Shown: positions 7,023-15,235, counted from the stretch's first letter. The stretch is DNA of 64,000 nt from Eubacterium sp. (GCA_017445905.1 JAFSRX010000066.1:1-64000); one strand, 5' to 3'. Numbers and translations: made by a program. Notes: a model not told the origin generated them from the sequence alone.

Positions 7023-8198
7023 TTATTTATTCTTTATTTTTATTTTAACCTCTTTACCGATATTTTCAAGACAGAGTAATTCTCCCTTAACAACCGCCTC
7101 ATCAGCGCCAAGAGAAACATCAATTTTTTTCTTTATTATCTCGCAATCTGAAAAATCCTCACTGAGCTTTTTTTCGATTTCAGCTTTAACGAGGGAATTA
7201 AGCTCGCTGTCGGAAAGCGTTTTTGTTTTAAGCTCATACCTTCTTTCTTTAATAGTTTCTATTCCAATAGGAAGCTCGTTTGAATTTAGAATTAAATAAT
7301 CGCTCTGATAGGTTAATTCGCTGTTTTGTTTTTGATACGGCGAAAGATAAAGAGGAATTTCAAGACCGAAAAAACTCAGCTTTTTAAATGTTCTCTCCTC
7401 TTTATAAGCCTTATAGCTCTGTTTTCTTGAAACAATCATATTCAGCTTTTCTTTAACCTCGGCGATATATTCTCCGCTTGCGTGAGCAAACTGATTGCCC
7501 TTTTTCGTTTCGCTGTCGTAAATCCCAGAAATGAGTAAATCGCCCTCGGTTACGCTGTCGCCGACCTTTGCAACCTGCCAGCCGTTTGTTACCGAAGCCT
7601 TAACTATCAAGCCATCTTTTTTCGCTTTAAGATTTGCGGGCTTTTTTGAGGTTATTTTCGGCTTTTTAACCGTTTCATTTATCTCAACTCTTGCCGTTGT
7701 GTTAAGCTCGTTTATATGCACCCAGGCGCAGTCATCAAAGGATGCCATCATAAGATTTTCGATTTTATCCTTATCAACGCTTTTCCAATTTGCTCCCCTT
7801 TTAAGATTGTTTTCATCAAGAAAAGCGCTTATCTCGGCGGTGCTTATCCTGTCGTTTCCGATAATTTCAACATTCCAGATAAAGCCCGAAAGAAAGCTGA
7901 CAATACAAACAAAAATCAGAGCGCCGACAAAAAGCCCCCACCTGTTTCTTATCTTCATCAGCAGAAAAATCAATCCCCGCTTTTTTAAAACCCTGATTTT
8001 TCCGCCGTTTTCCCTTGCGGGAATATGCAAAAGCCGGTAATCCCTTGCAAGACATTCGCCATAGAGAGTTCCTTTCTTGTTTTTAAGGTTATGAACATTG
8101 ATTTTGTTTTGATAACAAGTGTTAACAAAGCCGTCTATGAAGCCGCCGCTGAAGGAAAATTTAACATATCCTAAAAGCCATCTGAAAAACCTAACCAT
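7023..8198 (-). CDS. yqfD: Sporulation protein YqfD
   Basis: A 391-aa membrane-anchored protein of the YqfD family, conserved in endospore formers and made in the mother cell; its molecular role is unresolved. The N-terminus VRFFRWLLGYVKF, a soluble segment, one membrane helix near residues 79-99 (WGLFVGALIFVCIVSFLSG), then a large extracytoplasmic part beginning WNVEIIGNDRIS match the family. ATG 8198 is preferred because it overlaps the yqfC stop by 8 bases (translational coupling) and the conserved N-terminus begins there; an in-frame extension to 8261 lies inside yqfC. It suggests that the organism sporulates. Confidence 0.9.
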   Translation of the reverse strand: MVRFFRWLLGYVKFSFSGGFIDGFVNTCYQNKINVHNLKNKKGTLYGECLARDYRLLHIPARENGGKIRVLKKRGLIFLLMKIRNRWGLFVGALIFVCIVSFLSGFIWNVEIIGNDRISTAEISAFLDENNLKRGANWKSVDKDKIENLMMASFDDCAWVHINELNTTARVEINETVKKPKITSKKPANLKAKKDGLIVKASVTNGWQVAKVGDSVTEGDLLISGIYDSETKKGNQFAHASGEYIAEVKEKLNMIVSRKQSYKAYKEERTFKKLSFFGLEIPLYLSPYQKQNSELTYQSDYLILNSNELPIGIETIKERRYELKTKTLSDSELNSLVKAEIEKKLSEDFSDCEIIKKKIDVSLGADEAVVKGELLCLENIGKEVKIKIKNK

Positions 8199-8433
8199 TA
8201 CTTTCAAACTCCAGCGAAATAATACATCCCTCAATAACAGCGCCCTCGCTTGAGAAGGCATTAATAAAAAGGTTATCCCCGAAAAATGTTACATAGTATT
8301 TTCCGAGGTTAACCTTTATTTTATCCGAGTTATACGAGATAATTCCTTTAAGTCCGTCGATAACGCATTTTGAATTTCCGCTCAGTTCAAGGTGGGAATC
8401 ATAGGTGTATTTAATAATATTATCATTATCCAT
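8191..8433 (-). CDS. yqfC: YabP/YqfC-family sporulation protein
   Basis: An 80-aa protein with the compact beta-rich YabP/YqfC fold: HLELSGNSKCVIDG, GIISYNSDKIKVNLGKYYVTFFGDNL and IEGCIISLEF. It sits directly upstream of, and overlaps, yqfD, the arrangement known from Bacillus and Clostridium. The ATG at 8433 is chosen because GGTGA lies 8 bases upstream; TTG/GTG codons up to 8448 are also in frame but poorly placed. Expression during sporulation is expected from the family, but no sigma-E promoter is clear here. Confidence 0.87.
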   Translation of the reverse strand: MDNDNIIKYTYDSHLELSGNSKCVIDGLKGIISYNSDKIKVNLGKYYVTFFGDNLFINAFSSEGAVIEGCIISLEFESNG

Positions 8434-8469
8434 AACGCTTATCACCAATAAATTATATGTGGCAAAACG

Positions 8470-8970
8470 CTATTTAATATCTATCTTGATAAGCCTTTCA
8501 ATAATAATTTTTGAAATAATGCCGACAATTATTCCCGCAGCAGCGCCGCTGATGAGCAAAACGGGAAGATAATAAACTATTCTCGGAGTTTGCATAACTA
8601 TTGCAGCAACGATTATCTGACCGATATTGTGAACCGAAGCCCCGAGAACAGAAACACCGAGGATTGAAATTTTTTTGCTCTTCATTGCAAAAAGCATAAC
8701 TAAAAATGAAAGAATACCGCCTGTGAAGCTGTATAAAAGCGAAAATGCTCCTGAAAAAAGAAGTCCTGAAATAAGTATTCTAATCATTGAAATTGCAAAT
8801 GCCTCTTTTTTATCAAGAAGATAGAGCGCAGCAACAACAACTAAATTCGCTAGTCCGATTTTAACCCCGGGAACTCCGATATTAATCGGAATGAGCGTTT
8901 CTAAAAACGAAAGTGTGAACGCAAGGGCAATGCAAAGCGCAAAAACGGCAATTTTCTTTGATTTCTTCAT
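8470..8970 (-). CDS. Gx transporter family membrane protein (EetB-like)
   Basis: A 166-aa polytopic protein of Pfam Hpre_diP_synt_I, often labelled Gx transporter or heptaprenyl diphosphate synthase component I. It has about five hydrophobic helices, and the N-terminal LETLIPINIGVPGVKIGLANLV is the family signature. It resembles ECF S-components in size and topology. Its start overlaps the stop of the upstream NusG-II gene (ATGA), so the two are translated as a pair. This pair corresponds, as far as I recall, to EetB/EetA of the Listeria flavin-based extracellular electron transfer locus; the substrate is unknown. Confidence 0.82.
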   Translation of the reverse strand: MKKSKKIAVFALCIALAFTLSFLETLIPINIGVPGVKIGLANLVVVAALYLLDKKEAFAISMIRILISGLLFSGAFSLLYSFTGGILSFLVMLFAMKSKKISILGVSVLGASVHNIGQIIVAAIVMQTPRIVYYLPVLLISGAAAGIIVGIISKIIIERLIKIDIK

Positions 8971-9344
8971 CGCGCAACACCATCTACTTCTTCATTTTCT
9001 CCCTCAATGCTGACAACAACCCTGTTCGGCAGACAAATTATGCTCTCGCCGCTTTTACTTATTTCTCTATGTTTAACACAGATTTTATCGGGGCAGTCGG
9101 CAGCGGTAACGCTCACCTTTTTATCCTTTATTTCAACAACATTGGTAACCTTTCCGTCTTTTTTAACAGTGTAAGTTCTGTTTTCATTGAGTGAAAAAGC
9201 GGCAACGGTTTCTGAATCGACTTCAATTTTAACCGTATATCCCTGAGGGGAAAGAAAATAAACGGCGCAGAAAATCAAAGCCGCAATGCAAAACACACAG
9301 ATAATTAAAACAATATCCCCTTTTTTCAGCTTTAAATTCTTCAT
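8967..9344 (-). CDS. NusG domain II-containing membrane-anchored protein (EetA-like)
   Basis: A 125-aa protein: a short basic N-terminus, one membrane helix (about residues 10-31), then an extracytoplasmic NusG domain II-like beta domain ending CPDKICVKHREISKSGESIICLPNRVVV, with two conserved cysteines in the CPDKxC motif. It is not the transcription factor NusG. ATG 9344 lies only 6 bases after the -10 box of a near-perfect promoter, and no Shine-Dalgarno site precedes it, so the mRNA is predicted to be leaderless. The ATGA overlap with the downstream Gx-transporter gene indicates joint function. Confidence 0.82.
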   Translation of the reverse strand: MKNLKLKKGDIVLIICVFCIAALIFCAVYFLSPQGYTVKIEVDSETVAAFSLNENRTYTVKKDGKVTNVVEIKDKKVSVTAADCPDKICVKHREISKSGESIICLPNRVVVSIEGENEEVDGVAR

Positions 9345-9350
9345 AATATG

Positions 9351-9412
9351 AGTATATCCGAACAGCCTCAAACTGTCAATTAATTGACATAAAAAAAGGC
9401 GTATGTTAATAT
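9351..9412. promoter_or_regulatory. Divergent promoters with back-to-back -35 boxes in one palindrome
   Basis: The perfect 16-bp palindrome TGTCAATTAATTGACA (9374-9389) supplies a consensus TTGACA to each strand. Plus: -35 at 9384-9389, 17 bp, TAATAT at 9407-9412 with an extended TG (mntP). Minus: -35 at 9374-9379, 17 bp, TATACT at 9351-9356 (NusG-II gene). Two polymerases could not easily occupy both promoters at once, so the pair is likely to compete. Confidence 0.8.
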
Positions 9413-9432
9413 GAGTTGGTGAGGAATATATT

Positions 9433-10014
9433 ATGAAAATAAACATTATGTTTTTTATAAATTCAATATTGCTCGGAGCGGGACTGGCAATGGACGCCTT
9501 TTCCGTTTCGGTTGCGAATGCAATAAGCAATCCGAAAATGAGCAAAAGCAAAATGATAACTGTTGCAGGGGTTTTCGGCGGCTTTCAGTTTTTAATGCCT
9601 CTTATCGGATGGCTATGCGTTAACACCGTTGTTAACTATTTCAAGGCGTTTGAAAAATTCGTTCCGTATATTGCGCTTGTTCTTCTTGTTTATATCGGGG
9701 GAAAAATGATTTTCGACAGCCTGAAAAACGAAAGTGATGAAAACGAAGCAACCCTCGGCGCAGGAACACTTTTTGTTCAGGGCGTTGCAACCTCGATTGA
9801 TGCGCTTTCAGTAGGCTTCACAATTCAGAAATACAGCTTTGTTTCTGCGCTTATTTCCTGCATAATTATTTTTGCAGTAACCTTTATTATCTGTATTTCA
9901 GGGCTGATAATCGGAAAGAATTTCGGAAACAGATATTCAAAAAGAGCGCAGATTATCGGCGGAATTATTCTCATTGGTATAGGCATTGAAATCTTTGTTA
10001 AGGGGTTAATTTGA
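9433..10014 (+). CDS. mntP: Manganese efflux pump MntP
   Basis: A 193-aa inner-membrane protein with six predicted helices, built from two related halves. The signature acidic motifs LAMDAFSVSVANA (near residue 19) and ATSIDALSVGF (near 120) are those of MntP/YebN, which exports Mn(II). It starts after GGTGAGG. The leader is too short for a yybP-ykoY manganese riboswitch, so control by Mn, if any, must be different. It is followed after one base by the PAP2-SGNH gene, which is probably cotranscribed. Confidence 0.92.
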   Translation: MKINIMFFINSILLGAGLAMDAFSVSVANAISNPKMSKSKMITVAGVFGGFQFLMPLIGWLCVNTVVNYFKAFEKFVPYIALVLLVYIGGKMIFDSLKNESDENEATLGAGTLFVQGVATSIDALSVGFTIQKYSFVSALISCIIIFAVTFIICISGLIIGKNFGNRYSKRAQIIGGIILIGIGIEIFVKGLI

Positions 10015-10015
10015 T

Positions 10016-11689
10016 ATGGATAAAAAGTTGAAAAAACAAATCGGTTTTTGCGTTGGTTTTTACTTTATTGTTTTTGGAGTCTTAATGATTTTCGGAACGT
10101 TTTATGACCTTGAAATTGATAAGGCGCTTTTTAACTACGGAAATAAATTCGCAACCTTTATGGAATACTACGGAATGGCTCCGATGTATATTCTTCCCGT
10201 TATTGCCTGGTCAATGCTTATTGCATCCTACCACCCGATAGATGAGGCGTTTGATATTGCAAGCTCAGTTTTTCCGTTTTTCAAATACCTTAAAAGCAAC
10301 AAAATAACCCATTTTATTTGCTTTGTTCTTCTACATATTATGTACGCCGCTTTCTGTTACGGCGCATTTATGGGCAGCAACGATTTTCTCAATATTTTTA
10401 TGGGTTGGACTAACGGCTATAATCTTCAGGATTTGCTTGTTAACGCAGGCTGGGCAAAAACATGGGCAGTTCTTTTTTGGACGCTGCTCAGAATTGCATT
10501 TATTCTGATTTTTGTTTTCTTTTTCAGAAAGGTTGATGATAAATATAAAAAAGCCCTTGAATTTATGGCAGTTGCAGGGCTTGCGCTTTATTACGGCGGA
10601 GATATTATCAACGTTATAAAAGACCATTTCCACAGAATTCGTTTCAGAGAAATGATTGCATACTCCCACGGACTTGTTAACTCAGACGGCTGGACATCAA
10701 GGGGCAGCGAGTTTATTCCAAGGGAGTGGATACAAACAACCGATTTTTCTGCTTTTGACAGATGGTATAAGGTTGGAAATGATATGGGAGTATATAGCGA
10801 GGCTCATTCCTTTCCTTCGGGGCATACTGCTGCAGCGGCATATACAATGCTTTTAGCCCCGCTGTTTTCAAAATGCAAGGCGCTGAATAAATACTTCGTT
10901 CCTGCGTTTTTCGTTGGCTTTGCATATACTCTGACAATGGGAATTACAAGGCTTATCAGAGGAGCGCACTATATGACGGATATTTCCGCAGGGGCAATGA
11001 TAATCTTCGCGCTTATGCTGATAATTGTTGGAATAATGGATGTTTTTGACAGAAGAAGTGAAATGAATAAAACCGTTATTAAAGACAACATGACAATTCT
11101 TTTTCAGGGCGACAGCATAACCGACTGCGACAGAAAAAGAGACGAGTTTTATAACCTCGGCGACGGATATCCGAAATACACTGCCGAACTTATAAAAGAA
11201 AAATATCCGAAATATAATCTGACCTTCGTCAACAAGGGCGTTAGCGGAGACAGAAGCATTAATCTTGTTCAAAGATGGAAAGAGGATTGCATTGATTTAA
11301 AACCCGATTTTGTTTCAATACTCATCGGAATAAACGATACCTGGCGCAAATATGATTCAAACGACGAAACAACCGCCGAGGAATATGAAAACAATTTCAG
11401 ATATATTCTGAATGAAACAAAAGAAAAGCTCGGAGCAAAAATAATGATTCTTTCGCCGTTTCTTATTGAGGCATATCCCGAACAAAAGCAGTGGCGTGAG
11501 GATTTAAATCCGAAAATTGAAATTGCAAAAAATCTTGCAAAGAAATTTGAATGCATTTATGTTCCGCTTGATGAAATAATGAATAAAGCCGCTGAAAAAA
11601 CAGATAGAAAACTCCTCTCAGAAGATGGAGTTCATCCCGCCGAAGAAGGAAAAAAGATTATCGCAAAAGCCTATTCAGAATACTTATAA
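10016..11689 (+). CDS. PAP2 phosphatase - SGNH/GDSL hydrolase fusion protein
   Basis: A 557-aa protein. Residues 1 to about 340 form a polytopic membrane domain with PAP2 (acid phosphatase/lipid phosphatase) motifs: a KxxxxxxRF version of motif 1, FPSGHTAAAA near 268 and TRLIRGAHYMTD near 308. From about residue 355 a complete SGNH hydrolase follows: FQGDSITD (catalytic Ser), NKGVSGD, ILIGIND and DGVHP (Asp/His). The frame is open throughout. The junction contains GAAATGAAT, so a separate hydrolase could also start internally near 11065. Expected activities are lipid or undecaprenyl-phosphate dephosphorylation and ester hydrolysis at the membrane. I know of no standard example of this pairing. 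Confidence 0.8.
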   Translation: MDKKLKKQIGFCVGFYFIVFGVLMIFGTFYDLEIDKALFNYGNKFATFMEYYGMAPMYILPVIAWSMLIASYHPIDEAFDIASSVFPFFKYLKSNKITHFICFVLLHIMYAAFCYGAFMGSNDFLNIFMGWTNGYNLQDLLVNAGWAKTWAVLFWTLLRIAFILIFVFFFRKVDDKYKKALEFMAVAGLALYYGGDIINVIKDHFHRIRFREMIAYSHGLVNSDGWTSRGSEFIPREWIQTTDFSAFDRWYKVGNDMGVYSEAHSFPSGHTAAAAYTMLLAPLFSKCKALNKYFVPAFFVGFAYTLTMGITRLIRGAHYMTDISAGAMIIFALMLIIVGIMDVFDRRSEMNKTVIKDNMTILFQGDSITDCDRKRDEFYNLGDGYPKYTAELIKEKYPKYNLTFVNKGVSGDRSINLVQRWKEDCIDLKPDFVSILIGINDTWRKYDSNDETTAEEYENNFRYILNETKEKLGAKIMILSPFLIEAYPEQKQWREDLNPKIEIAKNLAKKFECIYVPLDEIMNKAAEKTDRKLLSEDGVHPAEEGKKIIAKAYSEYL

Positions 11690-11730
11690 ATAAAAAATGG
11701 GGCGCACCTGAAGCAGTGCGTCCCTTATAT

Positions 11731-11853
11731 TTATTCTCTGTTTTTCTTCGCTTCATACATCTTCATATCTGCTTTTGCTATGAGATTACGAAGAGTATCC
11801 GTATCGCTGAGAAATGCGTGAACATATCCTATTAAAAATCCTGCTGTAGGTAC
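11731..11853 (-). pseudogene. Remnant of a GGDEF (diguanylate cyclase) domain C-terminus
   Basis: Reading the minus strand from 11853 to a TAA stop at 11731-11733 gives about 40 codons ending TLRNLIAKADMKMYEAKKNRE. The ADxxMYxAKKxxR ending is the hallmark C-terminus of GGDEF domains. There is no start codon or upstream domain; immediately upstream lies the GGAACCGTCCCC repeat (from 11846). I read it as a gene truncated by deletion or insertion. Confidence 0.7.
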
Positions 11854-11911
11854 AAGGAACCGTCCCCTATACCTACTAAATTCTTCATTCTTAAATCTTA
11901 ATTCTCAATTT
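11846..11911. repeat. GTAGGTA/TACCTAC inverted repeat with AT-rich tandem tail
   Basis: GTAGGTA (11846-11852) pairs with TACCTAC (11870-11876) around AAGGAACCGTCCCC, then a tail of TTCTTAATTC-like units runs to 11911. The GGGGACGGTTCC core resembles REP-type palindromes mobilised by RAYT transposases; that link is inference. Confidence 0.5.
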
Positions 11912-11912
11912 T

Positions 11913-11952
11913 AAAAAAATAAGGAGCTTTTTTAGCAGCTCCTTATTTTTTT
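11913..11952. terminator. Bidirectional intrinsic terminator
   Basis: Stem AAAAAAATAAGGAGCT (11913-11928) / its complement (11937-11952) with an 8-nt loop. It lies between the PAP2-SGNH gene (+) and serA (-). Confidence 0.85.
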
Positions 11953-11958
11953 ATTATT

Positions 11959-13119
11959 TTATTTAATAACTCTTACTCTGATAACGCCGTCTATTGCTTT
12001 GATATCGGTTTCAACTGTTGATGAAACATCGGTATCGCAATCAATAATTGCATAAGCGATATCGCCTCTGTTTTTATCTTCGAAGGAAGCGATATTAACG
12101 CCGTCCTTTGAAACGGTATCTGTTATTGTTGAAATCATATTCGGCTGATTCTTATGAATAACAGTTATTCTGCAGGTTCCCGACTTTGCAAGAGAAACAT
12201 TCGGCATATTAACAGAGTTTTTAATATTTCCGTTTTCAAGAAAATCAATAAGTTCCATAGCGCCCATTGCTGCGCAGTTTTCTTCACTTTCGGGAGTTGA
12301 TGCGCCGAGGTGAGGAATTGCGATAACGCCGTCAACGCCGATAACCTTTGCATCAGGAAAATCTGTTACATAAGCGCTCATCTTTCCTTCTTCAAGAGCC
12401 TCGATAACATCATCGCTGTTTGCCAGAGCGCCTCTTGCGAAGTTCATAATGCGAACGCTGTTTTTCATTGTTGAAATTGTATCTTTATTAATAAGATTTT
12501 TTGTTTCATCTGTAAGCGGAACATGAAGAGTTAAATAATCTGCAACGGGGAAAATCTCTTCAAGATTATTGTTGAGAGTTATTCCCTTTTTAAGCTCAGC
12601 GTCTGCAGGAAGGAAAGGATCATAGCCGATAACATTCATTCCGAGGTCAACTGCTGCCTCGGCAACAAGTCTTCCGATAGCGCCGAGACCGATAACTCCG
12701 AGGGTTTTGCCCTTGATTTCAGGACCGGCAAAAGCGCTCTTTCCCTTTTCGACTGTTTTGCCGACATTGTCGCCCTCATCCTTAATGGTTTTACACCAGT
12801 CGATAGCCTTTGTAACCTTTCTTGATGAAAGAAGAAGACCAAGGATAACAAGCTCCTTAACAGCGTTTGCGTTAGCACCGGGAGTGTTGAAAACAACAAT
12901 TCCCTTTTCAGCGCAGTCAGCAACAGGAATATTATTTGTTCCTGCGCCCGCTCTTGCAATTGCAAGAAGTGAAGAAGGCATTTCCATATCATGCATTGAT
13001 GCACTTCTTACCATAATTGCATCGGGATTTTCAATATCATCTGAATAAGCGTATTTTGATAAATCAAATTTTGAAAGACCAACATTTGAAATCTTATTAA
13101 GAGTTTTGATGTTAAACAT
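11959..13119 (-). CDS. serA: D-3-phosphoglycerate dehydrogenase
   Basis: A 386-aa enzyme catalysing the first step of serine biosynthesis, oxidation of 3-phosphoglycerate to 3-phosphohydroxypyruvate with NAD. Seen in order: VRSASMHDM substrate loop, AGAGTNNI, the Rossmann motif GVIGLGAIGRLVAEAA near residue 140, NFARGAL (catalytic Arg), EGKMSAYVTDFP (Glu), PHLGAST (His) and a C-terminal ACT domain (from about residue 315). It is the short form without the intervening domain of the longest SerA types. Its ATG overlaps the serC stop by one base (TAATG). Confidence 0.95.
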   Translation of the reverse strand: MFNIKTLNKISNVGLSKFDLSKYAYSDDIENPDAIMVRSASMHDMEMPSSLLAIARAGAGTNNIPVADCAEKGIVVFNTPGANANAVKELVILGLLLSSRKVTKAIDWCKTIKDEGDNVGKTVEKGKSAFAGPEIKGKTLGVIGLGAIGRLVAEAAVDLGMNVIGYDPFLPADAELKKGITLNNNLEEIFPVADYLTLHVPLTDETKNLINKDTISTMKNSVRIMNFARGALANSDDVIEALEEGKMSAYVTDFPDAKVIGVDGVIAIPHLGASTPESEENCAAMGAMELIDFLENGNIKNSVNMPNVSLAKSGTCRITVIHKNQPNMISTITDTVSKDGVNIASFEDKNRGDIAYAIIDCDTDVSSTVETDIKAIDGVIRVRVIK

Positions 13120-14204
13120 TATGCGTTCTCCTCTTCAAATTTCTTCATAAACTCAACGAGCTTTTCAACGCCTTCAATCGGCATTGCGTTATAAATTGAA
13201 GCTCTCATACCGCCAACACTTCTGTGACCCTTAAGGTTAACGAAGCCTGCCTCAGTTGCCTCTTTGATGAATTTTGCATTGAGCTCATCGCTGTCTGTTA
13301 CAAAAGGAACATTCATAAGGCTTCTGTCCTCAGGAACAACTGTTCCTTTAAACATCTTTGATGAATCGAGGAAATCATAAAGAATCTTTGCCTTCTTCTC
13401 ATTGTGCGCCTTCATTGCCTCAAGAGAACCAAACTCCTCTTTAATCCAGTCAAGAACGAGCTTACAGATATAAATTGTCCAGCAAGGAGGAGTATTATAA
13501 AGTGAGTCAGCGTCTGCCTGAACCTTGTAGTTCATCATAACCGGAGTTATATCTCTTGCATTTCCGAGAAGGTCCTCACGGATGATTGCAACAACAAGAC
13601 CTGCGGGAGCAACATTCTTCTGTGCGCCGAAATAAACAACGCCGAACTTGCTTATATCAAGAGGCTCTGAAAGAGCGCATGAGGAAACGTCTGCAATAAG
13701 AACTTTGTCGCCAACAGGGGGAAGCTCTTTATAAACCGTTCCGTAAATAGTATTGTTCATACAGATATAAACATAGTCTGCATCTTCTCTAAAATCCTCA
13801 GCCTTTGTTTTAGGAATATAGCTGAAGGTTTTGTCAGCTGATGAAGCAACAGCCTTGACGTCGCCGTATTTCTGAGCTTCCTGATATGCCTTTTTAGCCC
13901 ACTGACCTGTGATTATATAATCAGCCTTGCCGCTGCCATTCATAAAGTTGAGCGGAATTGCTGAGAACTGAGCAGATGCGCCGCCCTGAAGGAATAATAC
14001 TTTATAGTTATCCGGAATCTGATAGAGCTCTCTCATAAGAGCCTCTGCCTCTTTGATGATATCATCAAAAACTTTTGAGCGATGGCTCATTTCCATAACG
14101 CTCTGGCCGCTTCCCTTATAATCCATTATCTCTGCGCCAGCCTTCTGGAGCACTGACTCGGGGAGTGTTGAAGGTCCTGCACTGAAGTTATAAACTCTTG
14201 CCAT
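13119..14204 (-). CDS. serC: Phosphoserine aminotransferase
   Basis: A 361-aa class V PLP-dependent aminotransferase that makes phosphoserine from phosphohydroxypyruvate. Family features are VYNFSAGPSTLPESVL at the N-terminus, FLQGGASAQF near residue 71, DVSSCALSEPLDISKFGVVYFGAQKN with the PLP lysine (near 196) and the C-terminal GHRSVGGMRASIYNAMP. First gene of the serC-serA operon, with a strong promoter 50 bases upstream and AAGAGGTAAG before the ATG. No phosphoserine phosphatase gene is nearby. Confidence 0.96.
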   Translation of the reverse strand: MARVYNFSAGPSTLPESVLQKAGAEIMDYKGSGQSVMEMSHRSKVFDDIIKEAEALMRELYQIPDNYKVLFLQGGASAQFSAIPLNFMNGSGKADYIITGQWAKKAYQEAQKYGDVKAVASSADKTFSYIPKTKAEDFREDADYVYICMNNTIYGTVYKELPPVGDKVLIADVSSCALSEPLDISKFGVVYFGAQKNVAPAGLVVAIIREDLLGNARDITPVMMNYKVQADADSLYNTPPCWTIYICKLVLDWIKEEFGSLEAMKAHNEKKAKILYDFLDSSKMFKGTVVPEDRSLMNVPFVTDSDELNAKFIKEATEAGFVNLKGHRSVGGMRASIYNAMPIEGVEKLVEFMKKFEEENA

Positions 14205-14255
14205 AATTCTTACCTCTTTTTCTAAAAAATGTTATGCTTTTAATGCACTAATAAC

Positions 14256-14283
14256 ATTATATAGATATTCATCTTTTTGTCAA
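14256..14283 (-). promoter_or_regulatory. serC-serA promoter
   Basis: Minus strand: TTGACA (14278-14283), 16 bp, TATAAT (14256-14261). Consensus boxes; the 50-base leader has no room for a T-box or riboswitch. Confidence 0.8.
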
Positions 14284-14367
14284 TGTGAGTGAAAAATCTT
14301 TGGTGAATATAACAATAGATTGATAAATATTTAACAATATCGTTTAAAACACTTTTCAATATTAATA

Positions 14368-14399
14368 GAAAAAGAGCATCAAACCGAAGTTCAATGCTC
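14368..14399 (-). terminator. Intrinsic terminator with UUCG loop
   Basis: On the minus strand GAGCATTGAAC-TTCG-GTTTGATGCTC forms an 11-bp stem (two wobble pairs), followed by a T-run. It ends the transcript of the three-gene cassette 14411-16697. Confidence 0.85.
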
Positions 14400-14410
14400 A
14401 AAAATACTTA

Positions 14411-15235
14411 TTAATCCTCGTCAGGAAGCTTTTTATCAACAAGCTTCATAACCGATATTGTTCCCGCTGAAAGAACTGCCGACAGGAAAGCAAGGATAAG
14501 AAAATCCTTTGTTGTTGTTGAAATCATCGACTGCTTATGAATCTCAGGCAGGATATTTATGCCTCCTCCGAGCTTGAATATAACCGCCAGAAGCGAGCCG
14601 AGTGCCGTTGCAACTGTTCCCGTAAGAATTCCGCCGATTGCAACAAGATAACCTTCCTTCTTTTTCTTATACATAATCATTATTGAGGGAAAGCATACAA
14701 ACGCAATAACAAATGAAATTATTGTTGCTCTTGGATATTTTCTTGAAAAGTCGTTAATTTTTGTTTCTATTCCTCCCGTATTATGAAGACCGACGGTATC
14801 GCTGTAAATTCTTGCGGCTTTTTCAGCTGATCTTTTAACATCTTCCTCATTATAAGTAATTTCGTTACCGTCAAGATATTCTACGCTCAGTTCATAGAAA
14901 TAACTGATTTTATTTTCGCTGTAGAGAGTTTCGTTTTCCTCGCTGAAAACGCTGAGAGCCGCCTGGCGCAATGCCTCATCCGTTGGATAATCCTGTTCAA
15001 CTCTTTCAAAAACCCTTGCAGGAATATTTGTTTCGCTTGCAAGCGCCTCATATTTCATATTCAGTTGATTATTGCATTCCTGAACTAAATCCTGATTAGC
15101 AAAACTATTGATAAAATAGTTTTTATCCGCCGCCGTAAAAGTCATAATAACAGAAATCAAAAAAACTATTGTGCTGATTGCCATAACAGTTTCAAGAATA
15201 ACGGCAATAATTCTTCTTGATAAGCCTAAATCCAT
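14411..15235 (-). CDS. Uncharacterised multipass membrane protein
   Basis: A 274-aa protein of a family I do not recognise. There is one hydrophobic helix near residues 10-33, a mainly hydrophilic, acidic extracytoplasmic region (about 34-170), then three helices near 172-192, 200-222 and 245-266 with basic loops KKKKEG and VDKK. The short tail is acidic (LPDED). Its ATG overlaps the stop of the preceding gene (TAATG), with GAGGAGG in that gene as ribosome site, so the two are translationally coupled. No transporter or enzyme motif is visible. Probably part of a three-gene unit with 15235-15828 and 15861-16697. Confidence 0.75.
   Translation of the reverse strand: MDLGLSRRIIAVILETVMAISTIVFLISVIMTFTAADKNYFINSFANQDLVQECNNQLNMKYEALASETNIPARVFERVEQDYPTDEALRQAALSVFSEENETLYSENKISYFYELSVEYLDGNEITYNEEDVKRSAEKAARIYSDTVGLHNTGGIETKINDFSRKYPRATIISFVIAFVCFPSIMIMYKKKKEGYLVAIGGILTGTVATALGSLLAVIFKLGGGINILPEIHKQSMISTTTKDFLILAFLSAVLSAGTISVMKLVDKKLPDED

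Noticed and set aside
9413-9432. yybP-ykoY manganese riboswitch for mntP
   Set aside because: The predicted leader is only about 20 bases, far too short.
14205-14255. T-box or serine-responsive leader for serC-serA
   Set aside because: The leader is 50 bases with no T-box motif or terminator-antiterminator pair.
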